Source: an uncultured Acetatifactor sp. (GTDB lineage: Bacteria; Bacillota; Clostridia; Lachnospirales; Lachnospiraceae). Taken from it: 64,000 bases of DNA. The stretch lies in assembly GCA_910579755.1 (NCBI GenBank), contig CAJTVB010000005.1, positions 62,001 to 126,000 of the forward strand, in the 5' to 3' direction. The translations under genes and the position numbers were made by a program. This document shows positions 1 through 8,436 of this stretch, piece by piece; within the stretch, counting starts at the first letter, position 1; every line of letters begins with the position of its first letter. The notes below the pieces were generated by a model. That model made no database searches and had not been told where the DNA came from. It saw nothing but the letters and a program-made list of their open reading frames with translations.

Positions 1-1152
1 GGCGAACGTTTTATCTGTATCGGCGAGGCGCCCCGGCCTGACAGCGGCGCAGACGTTCCGGAGGAAATCCAGACAGGCAGAAAACTGACCCTTGGCGATG
101 TGATTGCCCTGTCAAAAAAGGGATATGATCTCTCCTGGGATGATTTTGCGGAATATTCCTGTTATGAGACAGGCTCCGGCTTATATATCCGGGTGTATGA
201 AATAAATGAATTATTTGAACTTTGGATTGGAGGCGGCAGCCCCGGCAGCACCCCGATGTATATTTATCTGGCTTTGGCTGATGACACCGACACAAGGATC
301 GATATTCGTGACGGAGGCGTTGAGGAATTTATTTCAAAGGATCATTCCCAAGTCCTGTTGGAGAAGGCAATTAACACTGCAATTCTTAGCAGCGATAAGC
401 CCTCTGAGCCGGATGGGTTGTTCCGCTGTGCCAGCTTTGTTTTGCTGAAGACGGAGGAACTGTGCATCGACAGTGAACCTCCCACCCCCATGCAGGTGAC
501 TGTTTACGGCATTGCACTGTATCAGACTTATGGCTATTCAGGGGACACCTTCTACGATGCCGGCGGCAGTCATATTCCAACTGCCATCACCTTTGAAGTG
601 GCAGATGGCGGATATGAGATGAAGGAGTATTGGATTCCACGTGACGGCTCTTATTATGCACCGGATATTCGTGATAAGTTTCCCGACGATATTGAAGACG
701 AAGCGCTTGATACACAGAAATATATCCTTGCCCAGATTCAGGACTGCTACGACCAGGCAATACGATATGGTGGCATTGATACGGACTCTGCCGTAGAGCA
801 TCTGTTAGAGGTGATCGAATCCTCTCCTGCGGCATCATCCGTACCTGCCGACTATATCAATGCGCATCCCATTGAGTACCGGGAATTGACCTTCTACGGA
901 GGTTACACACTGCGGTACATATTCTCCAGGTTTTTGGAGGGCGGACAGACCGGACTTCGCGGCCATCTGATGAGGGCTGTCTTAGACGAGCTTGTGCCGG
1001 AGGCTCAGCTTCGGCTTGATGCAGCAACCGGGCAGGAATATTTTGACCAGTGGAAAGCCGGTGCCATCCGGGTAAGCGAACAGCATGACATGGAATGGAT
1101 CAGGGAGAACCAGCCTGCCATTTATCTTCTTCTCCAGATGATCAATGAATAA
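1..1152 (+). CDS. BlaR1-like M56 peptidase, C-terminal part (5' truncated)
   Basis: The frame is open from the first base of the window, so the start lies upstream; about 383 residues are visible. They resemble, from memory of the family, the long extracytoplasmic C-terminal region of Lachnospiraceae M56/BlaR1-type sensor peptidases, with the stretch GSGLYIRVYEI followed by WIGGGSP, and later EYWIPRDGSYYAPDIRDKFP and the ending LLLQMINE. The metalloprotease HExxH core and membrane segments would be in the missing part and cannot be confirmed here. If the family is right, the protein is a membrane sensor that cleaves a partner repressor in response to an envelope signal, often with a BlaI-type gene beside it upstream. 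No downstream partner is obvious: the next gene has its own promoter. Confidence 0.55.
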   Translation, partial: GERFICIGEAPRPDSGADVPEEIQTGRKLTLGDVIALSKKGYDLSWDDFAEYSCYETGSGLYIRVYEINELFELWIGGGSPGSTPMYIYLALADDTDTRIDIRDGGVEEFISKDHSQVLLEKAINTAILSSDKPSEPDGLFRCASFVLLKTEELCIDSEPPTPMQVTVYGIALYQTYGYSGDTFYDAGGSHIPTAITFEVADGGYEMKEYWIPRDGSYYAPDIRDKFPDDIEDEALDTQKYILAQIQDCYDQAIRYGGIDTDSAVEHLLEVIESSPAASSVPADYINAHPIEYRELTFYGGYTLRYIFSRFLEGGQTGLRGHLMRAVLDELVPEAQLRLDAATGQEYFDQWKAGAIRVSEQHDMEWIRENQPAIYLLLQMINE

Positions 1153-1246
1153 CCGGCATATGAGATTCGCCTCATTTAGAAGTCGGATAAATGCTGCAGC
1201 GGCTCCGGCCGGAGAACCCGGCCTGCTTCATCGCCGCGCAGACCTA

Positions 1247-1275
1247 TTGATTGGATGCCCGGAAAAGCGTATAAT
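1247..1275 (+). promoter_or_regulatory. sigma-A type promoter
   Basis: TTGATT at 1247-1252 and a perfect TATAAT at 1270-1275 are separated by 17 bases. The site lies 50-75 bases upstream of the ATG at 1324 and in the gap after the BlaR1-like gene, so it should drive the next gene independently. Confidence 0.7.
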
Positions 1276-1323
1276 GGTACCATGTTGGGATTCCAGGAAT
1301 CAGAAAGAAAGGATAACAAAGTC

Positions 1324-1968
1324 ATGGAACATTATATCGTATACTGGCCCCAGGATGTGGTGAACGCCCTGAAGAAAGCAAAGGACGAGGGGCCAATCAA
1401 AGTCGTTTACGGAAGCATCCACAGCCGCATGCCCTCCATCGCATCCGTCAGGAAAGGGGACATCATCTACCCTGTCAGCCTGATTAAAAATCAGTTCTAC
1501 GTGATGGCGAGGCTGCCTGTGGAGCATAAAGAGCAGGCTTTCGACTATTGCATGCGGGAGCTGGGCACACAGTACAGCGCACTGATCCCGGACGGCATTG
1601 TCATGGAGTGCAGAGATGCCGGCGGCAGGATCTACTACTGGACCGGTGACTGTGAAAGCTACCGTGACAGAGAATCCGTTCCAAAAGGAATGCAGATCAT
1701 TTCCCTCAGCGAACAGGTGGAAAAGCCTCACCAGGCGCACCAGGAACCCTTTAACTGCTGCTCGAAACATGCCGCATGGGGAACCGGGGGATCCTCCATC
1801 TGCCCCAGGCCGCTTCCGGCGGAACTTGTGCCGGAGCTGAGGTTCGGGCCTAAGGGCAAGGAGCGTCCCCTTACGTTTCGCAGGGACGGCACAGTACTTC
1901 CCAGCAGCCTCACTTCCACACGCCGCATGACTGCAGAGACGGCTGAGATATTTGAGAGGCTTTTTTAA
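1324..1968 (+). CDS. conserved hypothetical protein, 214 aa
   Basis: I chose the ATG at 1324 because AGAAAGG lies just upstream and because an in-frame earlier ATG at 1255 would overlap the promoter. The protein starts MEHYIVYWPQDVV and has no signal peptide or membrane segment. The N-terminal half (VRKGDIIYPVSLIKNQ followed by YVMARLPVEHK) reads like a small beta-barrel fold of the ASCH/PUA kind, but that is a guess. The C-terminal half has a repeated style seen in anonymous gut Firmicute proteins: HAAWGTGGSSICPRPLP, then PELRFGPKGKERPL, then RRMTAETAEIFERLF. I do not know a function. It is monocistronic, with its own promoter, and faces the opposite way to the following accessory genes. Confidence 0.6.
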   Translation: MEHYIVYWPQDVVNALKKAKDEGPIKVVYGSIHSRMPSIASVRKGDIIYPVSLIKNQFYVMARLPVEHKEQAFDYCMRELGTQYSALIPDGIVMECRDAGGRIYYWTGDCESYRDRESVPKGMQIISLSEQVEKPHQAHQEPFNCCSKHAAWGTGGSSICPRPLPAELVPELRFGPKGKERPLTFRRDGTVLPSSLTSTRRMTAETAEIFERLF

Positions 1969-2228
1969 CATAGCGTCTGCAGGCTACTATACCCCTAAGA
2001 AAACCTTATCGTAATGCTGCTGTCTCCATACCTTTCAAAGTTTTCATTCAATTACACATGCTGATAAACTATAGCCGTATCAAATACAGCATAGATTATC
2101 AGCATGCCGTAGTTTCTCGGATTCAGTTACCAATTACTGATTTGTCAGATAAATATAGGCATCTTCCAATGCTGCATTGTCGGGTTTACAGTCCACATCC
2201 AGCTTTTCTTTGCTCAAAATCCGCATTT

Positions 2229-3014
2229 TTACCTGTCATCATCATCCTGCCTTCTACGGTACAGTTCCATCAATCTGCCCTGTATCTCCAGTCCTTTCCT
2301 GTAATACTCCAGCAGCTGCGCAGCACTGTATTCCTGTTTGATATTATGATCGGAATAGCTGTTCGCGCTTTCCGGATCTATCCCATTCCACAAGCGGCAT
2401 TCCACAAAATTATTGCTGCAGTAATTTGTCCCAGAATAACCGCCTCCTAAGACGGAAACCTCCTCCCCATCTTCCAAAGATTCTGCCGTTATTTCAATCA
2501 GGACAGACACATCATAATAGTCTTCGGAATCAGCATCTGCCGTATTTTCATGAAGGGGCGCCTGTCTCATATTCCTCTTGCAGAGCTGCAGGCGGACTGT
2601 CTTCAGGAGATCTTCGTACTCTTTCTCAGCGTATTGACCGGCTGGAAACAGCATCATATTTTCTTTGCAGGTCCTCTCGCTGATATATTGGTCAAATCCA
2701 TAATAATAGCAGTACATTCCGCCATCCTGATCTTCCAGTATCAGGACCGGGCCGGCAGATTCCAGGTAATAACGCATGAGTCCTGCATTATCCGGCTCCC
2801 TGGTCATTTTCTGCAGCACAGACACCCGGTAGCCCCAGCTTTCAATATCGTCCTGATAATCCGGAAGCTCCTCAATAATAGCCTGTATAATGGAGTACTC
2901 GGTTTCCTGCCTTTTGTGTTGCCAGACTATAAATATAACAGCCAGCAGGAGTACCGCTATAGGGAATATCCATCTTCTGTAAGACCCTTTTCCATCCTTC
3001 TTCATGTTTCCCAT
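2229..3014 (-). CDS. membrane-anchored hypothetical protein, 261 aa
   Basis: The start MGNMKKDGKG has a weak AGGGA box eight bases upstream. A basic N-terminus is followed by one membrane segment at about residues 15-30 (RRWIFPIAVLLLAVIFIVW), so the remainder should be extracytoplasmic. That part is acidic, rich in Tyr, and includes four Cys. There is no lipobox and no family I recognise. It is the last gene of the minus-strand accessory run, after the frameshifted remnant at about 3015-3331. The remnant's second frame runs into this gene, so the two may once have been one longer multi-pass protein. The 257 bases beyond its stop (1972-2228) show nothing I can name. Confidence 0.5.
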   Translation of the reverse strand: MGNMKKDGKGSYRRWIFPIAVLLLAVIFIVWQHKRQETEYSIIQAIIEELPDYQDDIESWGYRVSVLQKMTREPDNAGLMRYYLESAGPVLILEDQDGGMYCYYYGFDQYISERTCKENMMLFPAGQYAEKEYEDLLKTVRLQLCKRNMRQAPLHENTADADSEDYYDVSVLIEITAESLEDGEEVSVLGGGYSGTNYCSNNFVECRLWNGIDPESANSYSDHNIKQEYSAAQLLEYYRKGLEIQGRLMELYRRRQDDDDR

Positions 3015-3331
3015 AAAATCTGTCCCTGCATCCTTCTTGCATAACGATCACCAGCGCCAGCACCACGATACCGGCCATCTGAACCACCATCGGGGAATGG
3101 AGATCCATCAAAATATTTCCAAACGCTTTTTGCGCCATCCATCCAGGAACCATATACCTGGCTCTCGATATACTCTATGGGCAGTTTATTAATCAGGATT
3201 TTCCGTCCTGGATTTTTTATAATATTGTCAGCAGGAATCTCAATAAAATCACTCACATGTACCGGCACATACCAGAGCCGCCGCAGGTCTTGCCTTCCTG
3301 TGTCTTTACGCCGATCCGGTGCAGCACCCCT
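3015..3331 (-). pseudogene. frameshifted remnant of a small membrane protein gene
   Basis: Protein-like sequence is split over frames. One frame reads LWYVPVHVSDFIEIPADNI and then KILINKLPIEYIESQVYGSW, with no ATG and only a GTG start. At about 3145-3155 the reading jumps to another frame that gives MAQKAFGNILMDLHSP and then a membrane segment VVQMAGIVVLALVIVM. The jump coincides with a tandem ATGGATGG on the minus strand, and removing one 4-base copy joins the frames. Upstream, a third frame (DFEKTLELTGVLHRIG) suggests another shift near 3285. The parts look like one decayed gene between the SUKH gene and the 261-aa membrane protein. A sequencing error cannot be excluded. Confidence 0.4.
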
Positions 3332-3332
3332 G

Positions 3333-3875
3333 TCAGCTCCAGTGTCTTTTCAAAATCTCTGCAGCCTTTTGAAAGAGCTGTCCCTGATAGGGCCCTGCAA
3401 GCATCAGGCCTGTCATAAGGGTGCAGCCCTGGCTCCCGATGGGCAGGACGCCCACATAGGGATGTACTTCCCCGCCTTTTCCCATGCTGTCGCCCTGCCT
3501 GCTTTCCGGGGCCGTCATCCTGTTCCATTCCTCGTCGCTCATCTTCGGATAAATAACCGGCTCCTCCTGGACACGGTAGATGCGGGCGCCATGGGAGTCA
3601 TGGAGGTCGTCTCCCAAATCCCTTATCCCATCAAGCCCGTAATAGGGGCCTGCGCCGCCGTTTCCTACATGAAGCAGGAAATCCCGGTATTCTTCCGGCA
3701 GCCGGATTCCCTGCTGCTCCTCAAATTTCAGTATCTGCTCCTCGCTGGCAGGCGCCGCCAACTGATACTGGTGGCTGTCCGCCCCAAACCTTTCAAAATC
3801 CGGGTCTTTCGCCTTCGCCTGCTCCAGCAGTTTCAAGATACGTTTCGCCCATGCGGGCTGTCCTGTCTTTCCCAT
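3333..3875 (-). CDS. SMI1/KNR4 (SUKH) family protein, 180 aa
   Basis: The N-terminal 120 residues follow the SUKH pattern: a polar helix, then APASEEQILKFEEQQ, then IRLPEEYRDFLLHVGNGGAGPYYGLDGI, where the LPEEYRDFLL/GNGG signature is diagnostic. SUKH proteins act as immunity factors for polymorphic toxins in bacteria, but many have unknown partners. The start has GGGAGG eight bases upstream and sits 25 bases after the preceding gene. The C-terminus after GPYQG departs from the usual Trp/Tyr-rich ending and stops early at RHWS, in front of frameshifted remnants, so the domain may be truncated. No toxin gene is visible next to it. Confidence 0.75.
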   Translation of the reverse strand: MGKTGQPAWAKRILKLLEQAKAKDPDFERFGADSHQYQLAAPASEEQILKFEEQQGIRLPEEYRDFLLHVGNGGAGPYYGLDGIRDLGDDLHDSHGARIYRVQEEPVIYPKMSDEEWNRMTAPESRQGDSMGKGGEVHPYVGVLPIGSQGCTLMTGLMLAGPYQGQLFQKAAEILKRHWS

Positions 3876-3900
3876 TTATTATTGCCTCCCGTGTCCTCCG

Positions 3901-4644
3901 TCATACCTCTGCCCCAAAGGGATGCTGCCACCCATCAATAAATGCAAAATGTGCGCCGCATGCCGGGCAGAAGATTCTGTCAAACATCCGACGGCAGAGC
4001 TGTGAAAACCCTGCATCTTCTCCTGCCATGCCCATGTTCTGCAGCAGATACAGGTACAAAAATACTGCCACCGGAAACGGTGTCTCCCGGCTGATTCCCT
4101 TTCTGCAGACAGCTTTTGCCATGTGCTTCTCCTGACAGTCTTCAAAACCTCCGATTACAGGCAGCAGCCCTGTCCAGGGATTCGGTTGGCGGGCAGGCAT
4201 TTTGTCAGTCAGTCTCTGCACCTCATCCCATGACGCCTCCTGTACCCAAACGCTCCTGTTGCCGCTGTCCGTGATTCCTTTCCTGCGGATTATATAAGTT
4301 TCCATATGTCCTTTGGGACAGGACGCTTCCTCCCAAAGCTCCGTATCGAACATGGTTGAAAGATATCCGAATTCCGGTTTCACGAATGCGAAAGGCGCCC
4401 CTGTCAGATAATGGATGCTGTTCCTATGGGAAGAAAAATTGCACCGACAGAAAAAATCGGTCTTTGCCATCCAGTAATAGTTTGCACTCCATAAAGCGGG
4501 CATCATCCGCCCCCGGTCTCCACAGGTCAGGTTTTCTTCCAGCCTGGCCTTATTGCTGTTCCACCATTTTTCCCATTCCTTCGGCTCTATTTCTCCCGCC
4601 GCAACACGCAGAAACATCTGTTTCATCTCATCCTGAAGGCCCAT
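3901..4644 (-). CDS. hypothetical protein with Cys-rich C-terminus, 247 aa
   Basis: I do not recognise the family. The protein is soluble and Trp-rich (EWEKWWNSNK near residue 25). It has paired Cys at the C-terminus (FCPACGAHFAFIDGW), which looks like half of a zinc ribbon, and a hydrophobic helix VAVFLYLYLLQNMGMAG around residue 195. The ATG overlaps the end of the upstream lipoprotein gene by 22 bases, with a purine-rich GGAAAAGGAAG in front. The two are therefore probably co-translated, and the SUKH gene follows directly. A related CPECG element occurs in the orphan fragment at 5972-6112, so cysteine ribbons recur in this cluster. Confidence 0.5.
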   Translation of the reverse strand: MGLQDEMKQMFLRVAAGEIEPKEWEKWWNSNKARLEENLTCGDRGRMMPALWSANYYWMAKTDFFCRCNFSSHRNSIHYLTGAPFAFVKPEFGYLSTMFDTELWEEASCPKGHMETYIIRRKGITDSGNRSVWVQEASWDEVQRLTDKMPARQPNPWTGLLPVIGGFEDCQEKHMAKAVCRKGISRETPFPVAVFLYLYLLQNMGMAGEDAGFSQLCRRMFDRIFCPACGAHFAFIDGWQHPFGAEV

Positions 4645-5954
4645 CTTCCTTTTCCTTCCTCCCGGATTTTTTCTGCTATAACGTACTGATAGCCCGCGCT
4701 CATGCCGTATGTCCCGTTGGAATAAATCTTATAATCCCTGCGGGATTCCCCGGGAAGGGCATCCAGCTCTTCCTGAGAAAAAATCTGTTTTACAATCTCC
4801 ACTTTCCCCGTTTCTGCGGAATGCCCTTCTTCCATTTTGCGGCGGAGTATGTACAGCGGTCCCTCATATTGGGCTGCGAAATCTGCAGACACATGGATTG
4901 CCGTGGCATAATTGCTGTCAACAGCGTTTTCCGTTACTTCAAATATGTCGGAAACCAGCCGATATGCCTCAATACGGCCTTCTCCCCGGCTTACCTCCCA
5001 CTGTTCCTCTCCCTCACTGATTCCTATGATATCCTCTATCTTGTAAGGAAGCCGTGAAGTGATGGTGATTCCCTCTGTCTCCAGGGACTGAAAAGCGAAG
5101 AATTCATCGGACATTTCCTGTCCCTCTGTCCCCTTATCCCTTAGACAGGTCCTTTTCCACTCCCGGAAATATGGGAATCCGCCGATATCCGGGTATCCTG
5201 TACTCAAATCCACGAACTCCGCTTCCGGCGATGCATACAGACGCAGGTTCCACTCCATATAGCCGCCCTCACATATGGGCCAGTCTTCCGCATCGAAGAC
5301 AACCGTCGCAAGGGACTGTTCCATGGACAGCCAGGAATCATGGAATTCCAGATATTCCATCCGGGCAAGCAGCTCTTCCGCCGGTTGCCCATCAAAATAG
5401 AAGTCCACCATATTTGCATGGTCATATCCCTTTTCCCGCCATTCCGAAGGCGCAGCCACACTGTAGTTCGGGGCATCTTTTAAGCGGAACACCGTCTCCG
5501 CCCTGTAAGCCGGGGGCAGTCTATAAGTTTCCGTCAGATACCCTTGAAGCACTGAGTCTATTTCCTCCCTCTGGTAATTATCCCAAAGGACTGTCTCGTC
5601 ATCCACATCAATGCCCACGCAGAATTTCCTGTCTCCGTGTTCCATGAAAACCACCACGTTGGAATTTACACTGGGAGCAAAGAAGTCATTGTATGCCTGG
5701 ACCCAGTACCCTTCCGCTTTTGCTTCTATCCCGTATTTTTCCAGGATATGCGCAGCCGCCCTGTCCTCTGCCACGCTCTCTGCTGCTTCCCGGATGCGCT
5801 CAATCTCCCTGCGGGTCTCCATCCGCTCCCTGCTGCAGCCAGTCAGCAAGGACAGAACCAGCAATACCGCCACAGCCGCAGCCGCAGTTTTGCATCCTCC
5901 GGGCTTCTGCTTCCATTTCCTGGAAAGCGCCTTTTCCTTTTTCACCCGATCCAC
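4623..5954 (-). CDS. predicted lipoprotein of unknown function, 443 aa
   Basis: A basic N-terminus (residues 1-22) is followed by a hydrophobic segment and the lipobox LLTGC at about residues 36-40, so the mature protein should be lipid-anchored on the outer face of the membrane. The mature part starts with a charged helix (RERMETRREIERIREAAESV), then a long acidic, Trp/Tyr-rich region without a domain I can name. Phrases such as VWLDNYQ are absent, but FVGIDVDDETVLWDNYQ-like beta segments are seen around residue 115. The gene lies in the accessory run and its stop overlaps the following gene. Its role is unknown; surface exposure would fit an interaction or competition locus. Confidence 0.55.
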   Translation of the reverse strand: MDRVKKEKALSRKWKQKPGGCKTAAAAVAVLLVLSLLTGCSRERMETRREIERIREAAESVAEDRAAAHILEKYGIEAKAEGYWVQAYNDFFAPSVNSNVVVFMEHGDRKFCVGIDVDDETVLWDNYQREEIDSVLQGYLTETYRLPPAYRAETVFRLKDAPNYSVAAPSEWREKGYDHANMVDFYFDGQPAEELLARMEYLEFHDSWLSMEQSLATVVFDAEDWPICEGGYMEWNLRLYASPEAEFVDLSTGYPDIGGFPYFREWKRTCLRDKGTEGQEMSDEFFAFQSLETEGITITSRLPYKIEDIIGISEGEEQWEVSRGEGRIEAYRLVSDIFEVTENAVDSNYATAIHVSADFAAQYEGPLYILRRKMEEGHSAETGKVEIVKQIFSQEELDALPGESRRDYKIYSNGTYGMSAGYQYVIAEKIREEGKGRWAFRMR

Positions 5955-5971
5955 TTCCTCCGGCCCTATTT

Positions 5972-6112
5972 CTACAGATTACTTTCCAAAATAATATCTT
6001 CCATTCCCGTCAGCACAGGCACCTTTTTCCCGCATTCCGGGCATACATAGGTGCCGAAATATTGTGATTTTGGCCAGTTCCATTTTGGTTCTTCCTCAGG
6101 TTTCAGGGTCTC
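5972..6112 (-). pseudogene. orphan zinc-ribbon C-terminal fragment
   Basis: A 46-codon open frame without an ATG encodes KPEEEPKWNWPKSQYFGTYV, then CPECGKKVPVLTGMEDII, and a stop. The composition and the CPECG motif look like a real protein end rather than noise. The frame opens two bases after the stop of the DUF2185-DUF4241 gene, so it could be the displaced tail of a lost gene or a very small protein using a non-AUG start. It ends just before the lipoprotein gene. Confidence 0.35.
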
Positions 6113-6116
6113 CTAA

Positions 6117-7343
6117 TCAGAAATATTCCGGATTCATAAAAAGCGCCACCAGACAGGCAATCTCCCCTTCTGAATCCAGCCCCCAGTAGCCGCTGTAGAT
6201 GCCGTCTCCCATGCCGCTGGAAAACAGGACCGTCCTTAAGCCGCTCCCCGGCAGCTCCCACTCCAGAAAGCTCCCGCCCTGGTTCTGGAATTCCGGATTC
6301 GCTTCATAACTTTTCCGGAAAAGGGCGGCGAAATAATCCGTATACTTGTTTTTACCCGGATTCTCACTTGTCCATTTCTCAAAAAACAGCCGGTTCTCCT
6401 CCGAGGCCTTCCCGTCCGCAAAACAGGCAAGCCCCGTATCCACGCCGAAAAAGGTAAAGACACCCGACTTTCCCAAATCTTCTGTTTTCTTTCCCTTTGG
6501 CATGGCAATCTCATAGCGGACAGCCTCCTTACGACTGAGGGGAATCCTTGCTGCGGCAATCCTGAGGCCTGCAATCCGTGAGAGACAGACCGACAGTTCC
6601 ACCGGATAGCTTCCGGCCGGAATCCTCCTGTCCAGGACGGTTTCATATTGACTGCCCAGATAAGCGATTGGATCCGCCAGCACCACCTCTCCTGTGGGGA
6701 AATCCGCTTCTCCTGCCCGGACTACCTTGATTTTAGGACTTTCCGTAAAAAGATTCCGGAAAAGCTCTGCCGGGTATATTTTCTGGTTGAGGAATTTCAG
6801 GTTCTTCTCAAAGGCAATCTGGGCCGGATGCTTCACCGGCTCCCGGATTTCCTTTCTTGTCTTTGTGTCCACGAAGTATTTCCCCGTTTTGTCACAGCAA
6901 AATTCCAGATCGCTGCCCACAGGCATATAGAATACATTCACCACAGAGGGCTCTATGTTGGCCAGGGTATTGAAATCCACAATCGCCATGTTTTTCGCGT
7001 CATCCACGTATTTCTGGCTGTCCCTGTCCCCGAATGCCACCCACCCGTTGCCATGTTCGCTCTCCTGGCGGAACAGCCATTTCAGCTTTGAGGTGCCGTT
7101 CAGAATGGACTTTGTGACGATGGTTCCTCCGGCTCCCCGGATGTATACCTTCATTTCCTTTTGTTCCTGTTTCCCTTCTGACTGTATCGTCTCCGGTTGC
7201 TTTTCCTCAGACGGTTTCTTTTCTGGCTGTATCGCCTCTGGCTGCTTTTCTGCCGCCTGTTTTTCCTTCAGAAGTTTTTCTGTTTTTTGTTCAGATTTAC
7301 TTTGAGTTGATTTGTCTTCTTTCTTTTTACCGAATAATCCCAT
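6117..7343 (-). CDS. DUF2185-DUF4241 fusion protein, 408 aa
   Basis: Residues 1-64 are a Lys/Gln/Glu-rich low-complexity arm with QPE-type repeats, beginning MGLFGKKKE. Residues about 65-150 match DUF2185 (immunity protein Imm33-like): WVAFGDRDSQKYVDDAKN and VFYMPVGSDLEF. Residues about 200-408 match DUF4241: GEVVLADPIAYL, IPAGSYPVELSV, FTFFGVDTGLACFADG and an aromatic end. DUF2185 is assigned to immunity proteins in polymorphic toxin surveys; DUF4241 has no known activity. The start has AAGGAG eight bases upstream. It is soluble and probably cytoplasmic. It lies between the DUF4299 gene and the lipoprotein, on the same strand, which suggests co-expression. Confidence 0.75.
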   Translation of the reverse strand: MGLFGKKKEDKSTQSKSEQKTEKLLKEKQAAEKQPEAIQPEKKPSEEKQPETIQSEGKQEQKEMKVYIRGAGGTIVTKSILNGTSKLKWLFRQESEHGNGWVAFGDRDSQKYVDDAKNMAIVDFNTLANIEPSVVNVFYMPVGSDLEFCCDKTGKYFVDTKTRKEIREPVKHPAQIAFEKNLKFLNQKIYPAELFRNLFTESPKIKVVRAGEADFPTGEVVLADPIAYLGSQYETVLDRRIPAGSYPVELSVCLSRIAGLRIAAARIPLSRKEAVRYEIAMPKGKKTEDLGKSGVFTFFGVDTGLACFADGKASEENRLFFEKWTSENPGKNKYTDYFAALFRKSYEANPEFQNQGGSFLEWELPGSGLRTVLFSSGMGDGIYSGYWGLDSEGEIACLVALFMNPEYF

Positions 7344-7406
7344 ATGCTTTACTCCTTAAAAAATCTGCGCTTTCTCCCGCGAGTGCAGTAAAATATCTTT
7401 CTTCCT

Positions 7407-8285
7407 TCAGCACAATTTCCCGGCTAATTTCTCCAGCTCATCTTTTGTCATGGGCGGAATCAGGATATGGTCCGCATCAAACTGCCTGACGCCATATCCT
7501 CTCAGTTCCTCAATAAAGCGCTCATATGGGAACATTCCCTCCATCACACGCTGCTCCCTATAAAGCACAAACTGGACAAAACCTTCCGTTACCTTAAGCT
7601 CACTCAGATTCAGGAACCCGTCGGCACGGACAGGGAAAATGCTTTCGCATTCTTCTGTCAAAGCATAAAAAGCTCCGATTTCTTTTGTATCACTCTTCTG
7701 CAGAAGTCTCGGCTTTGCATAATAGACATCAAGTGCCTGGAGCTTGTGCAGGGTCTGCTCGAAATCTGAAAGGTCCGTACATATCTCCCAGGCAGACACC
7801 TTATCCTCCGTCAGCGTATATGGCCACCGTGCCAGGGTAAGGATATGGCTCTTAAACTCCTTATTCCCGCAAAACCGGTTCAGCGACTCCCTGCTGAACT
7901 CAGCAAAATTTCCGATCCGCTGTTCCAGCTCCCTGCCGGTGAAACTCCTTTCCTCTTCAACGCAGTACATCTCTGCCCTGCCCAGGCGCCTCTCCATCTC
8001 TCCGGCAAGCCTTGCAAAATCTGTGATCTCCGCTTCGGTTGTCGGGATATTATAGCTCAACTCATAGTATCCTTCCCCTGCTTTGCTGCCATCGAAAAAT
8101 ATCCCCCGTCCTATTCGTTCAGGATTATAAAAAACAGCGGTGCCCCGAACCTGCTCGTTCTCCTGCAGGATATAAAAATCATTATCGGAACCGTAGCTGA
8201 GGCCGCAAGTGCGGGCCAGTGACGGGATATCAAGGACCGTCTTCCCGAATAATTTCTTTTGTCTGATCTGTAAAGTAAATGCCAT
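7407..8285 (-). CDS. DUF4299 family protein, 292 aa
   Basis: The start is set at the ATG at 8285, with AAGGGGAC seven bases upstream; a longer in-frame reading to 8399 consists of the palindromic repeat and is not protein-like. The sequence carries the family hallmarks as I know them: FTLQIRQKKLFGK, then TCGLSYGSDNDFYIL, then FYNPERIGRGIFFDGSKAGEG and LSYNIPTTEAEI. DUF4299 is found in Firmicutes and has no established function. No membrane segment or signal is visible. Its neighbours are the DUF2185-DUF4241 fusion downstream and the XRE gene upstream across the repeat. Confidence 0.75.
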   Translation of the reverse strand: MAFTLQIRQKKLFGKTVLDIPSLARTCGLSYGSDNDFYILQENEQVRGTAVFYNPERIGRGIFFDGSKAGEGYYELSYNIPTTEAEITDFARLAGEMERRLGRAEMYCVEEERSFTGRELEQRIGNFAEFSRESLNRFCGNKEFKSHILTLARWPYTLTEDKVSAWEICTDLSDFEQTLHKLQALDVYYAKPRLLQKSDTKEIGAFYALTEECESIFPVRADGFLNLSELKVTEGFVQFVLYREQRVMEGMFPYERFIEELRGYGVRQFDADHILIPPMTKDELEKLAGKLC

Positions 8286-8307
8286 AACAAAGTCCCCTTG
8301 CTTTATT

Positions 8308-8436
8308 CCCGCGAGCAATGAGGAAAATAGCCATGCTTGCATGGCTATTTGACGAATGCCGCGAGGGTCAATAATACCCTGCCCCTTGGGGCGTTTCAAT
8401 TTCCATGCCCCGCTGCTTGCGGCGGGGTGATTGACT
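8308..8436. repeat. interspersed palindromic repeat with several hairpins
   Basis: This about 130-base element contains a perfect 12-base inverted repeat with a 2-base loop at 8325-8350, a GCCCC/GGGGC hairpin near 8380-8391, and CCCCGC/GCGGGG at 8408-8427. It is flanked by imperfect outer arms (CCCGCGAGCAATG and its partner). The 8401-8436 end resembles the sequence at 22998-23037, and the CCCGCGAG end recurs at 7377. This is the pattern of a REP/MITE-like family. It supplies the last residues and stop of the XRE gene and the leader of the DUF4299 gene. Confidence 0.6.

Noticed and set aside
8286..8399. N-terminal extension of the DUF4299 protein
   Set aside because: The extra 38 codons are the palindromic repeat; the ATG at 8285 has a good ribosome site and matches the family start.
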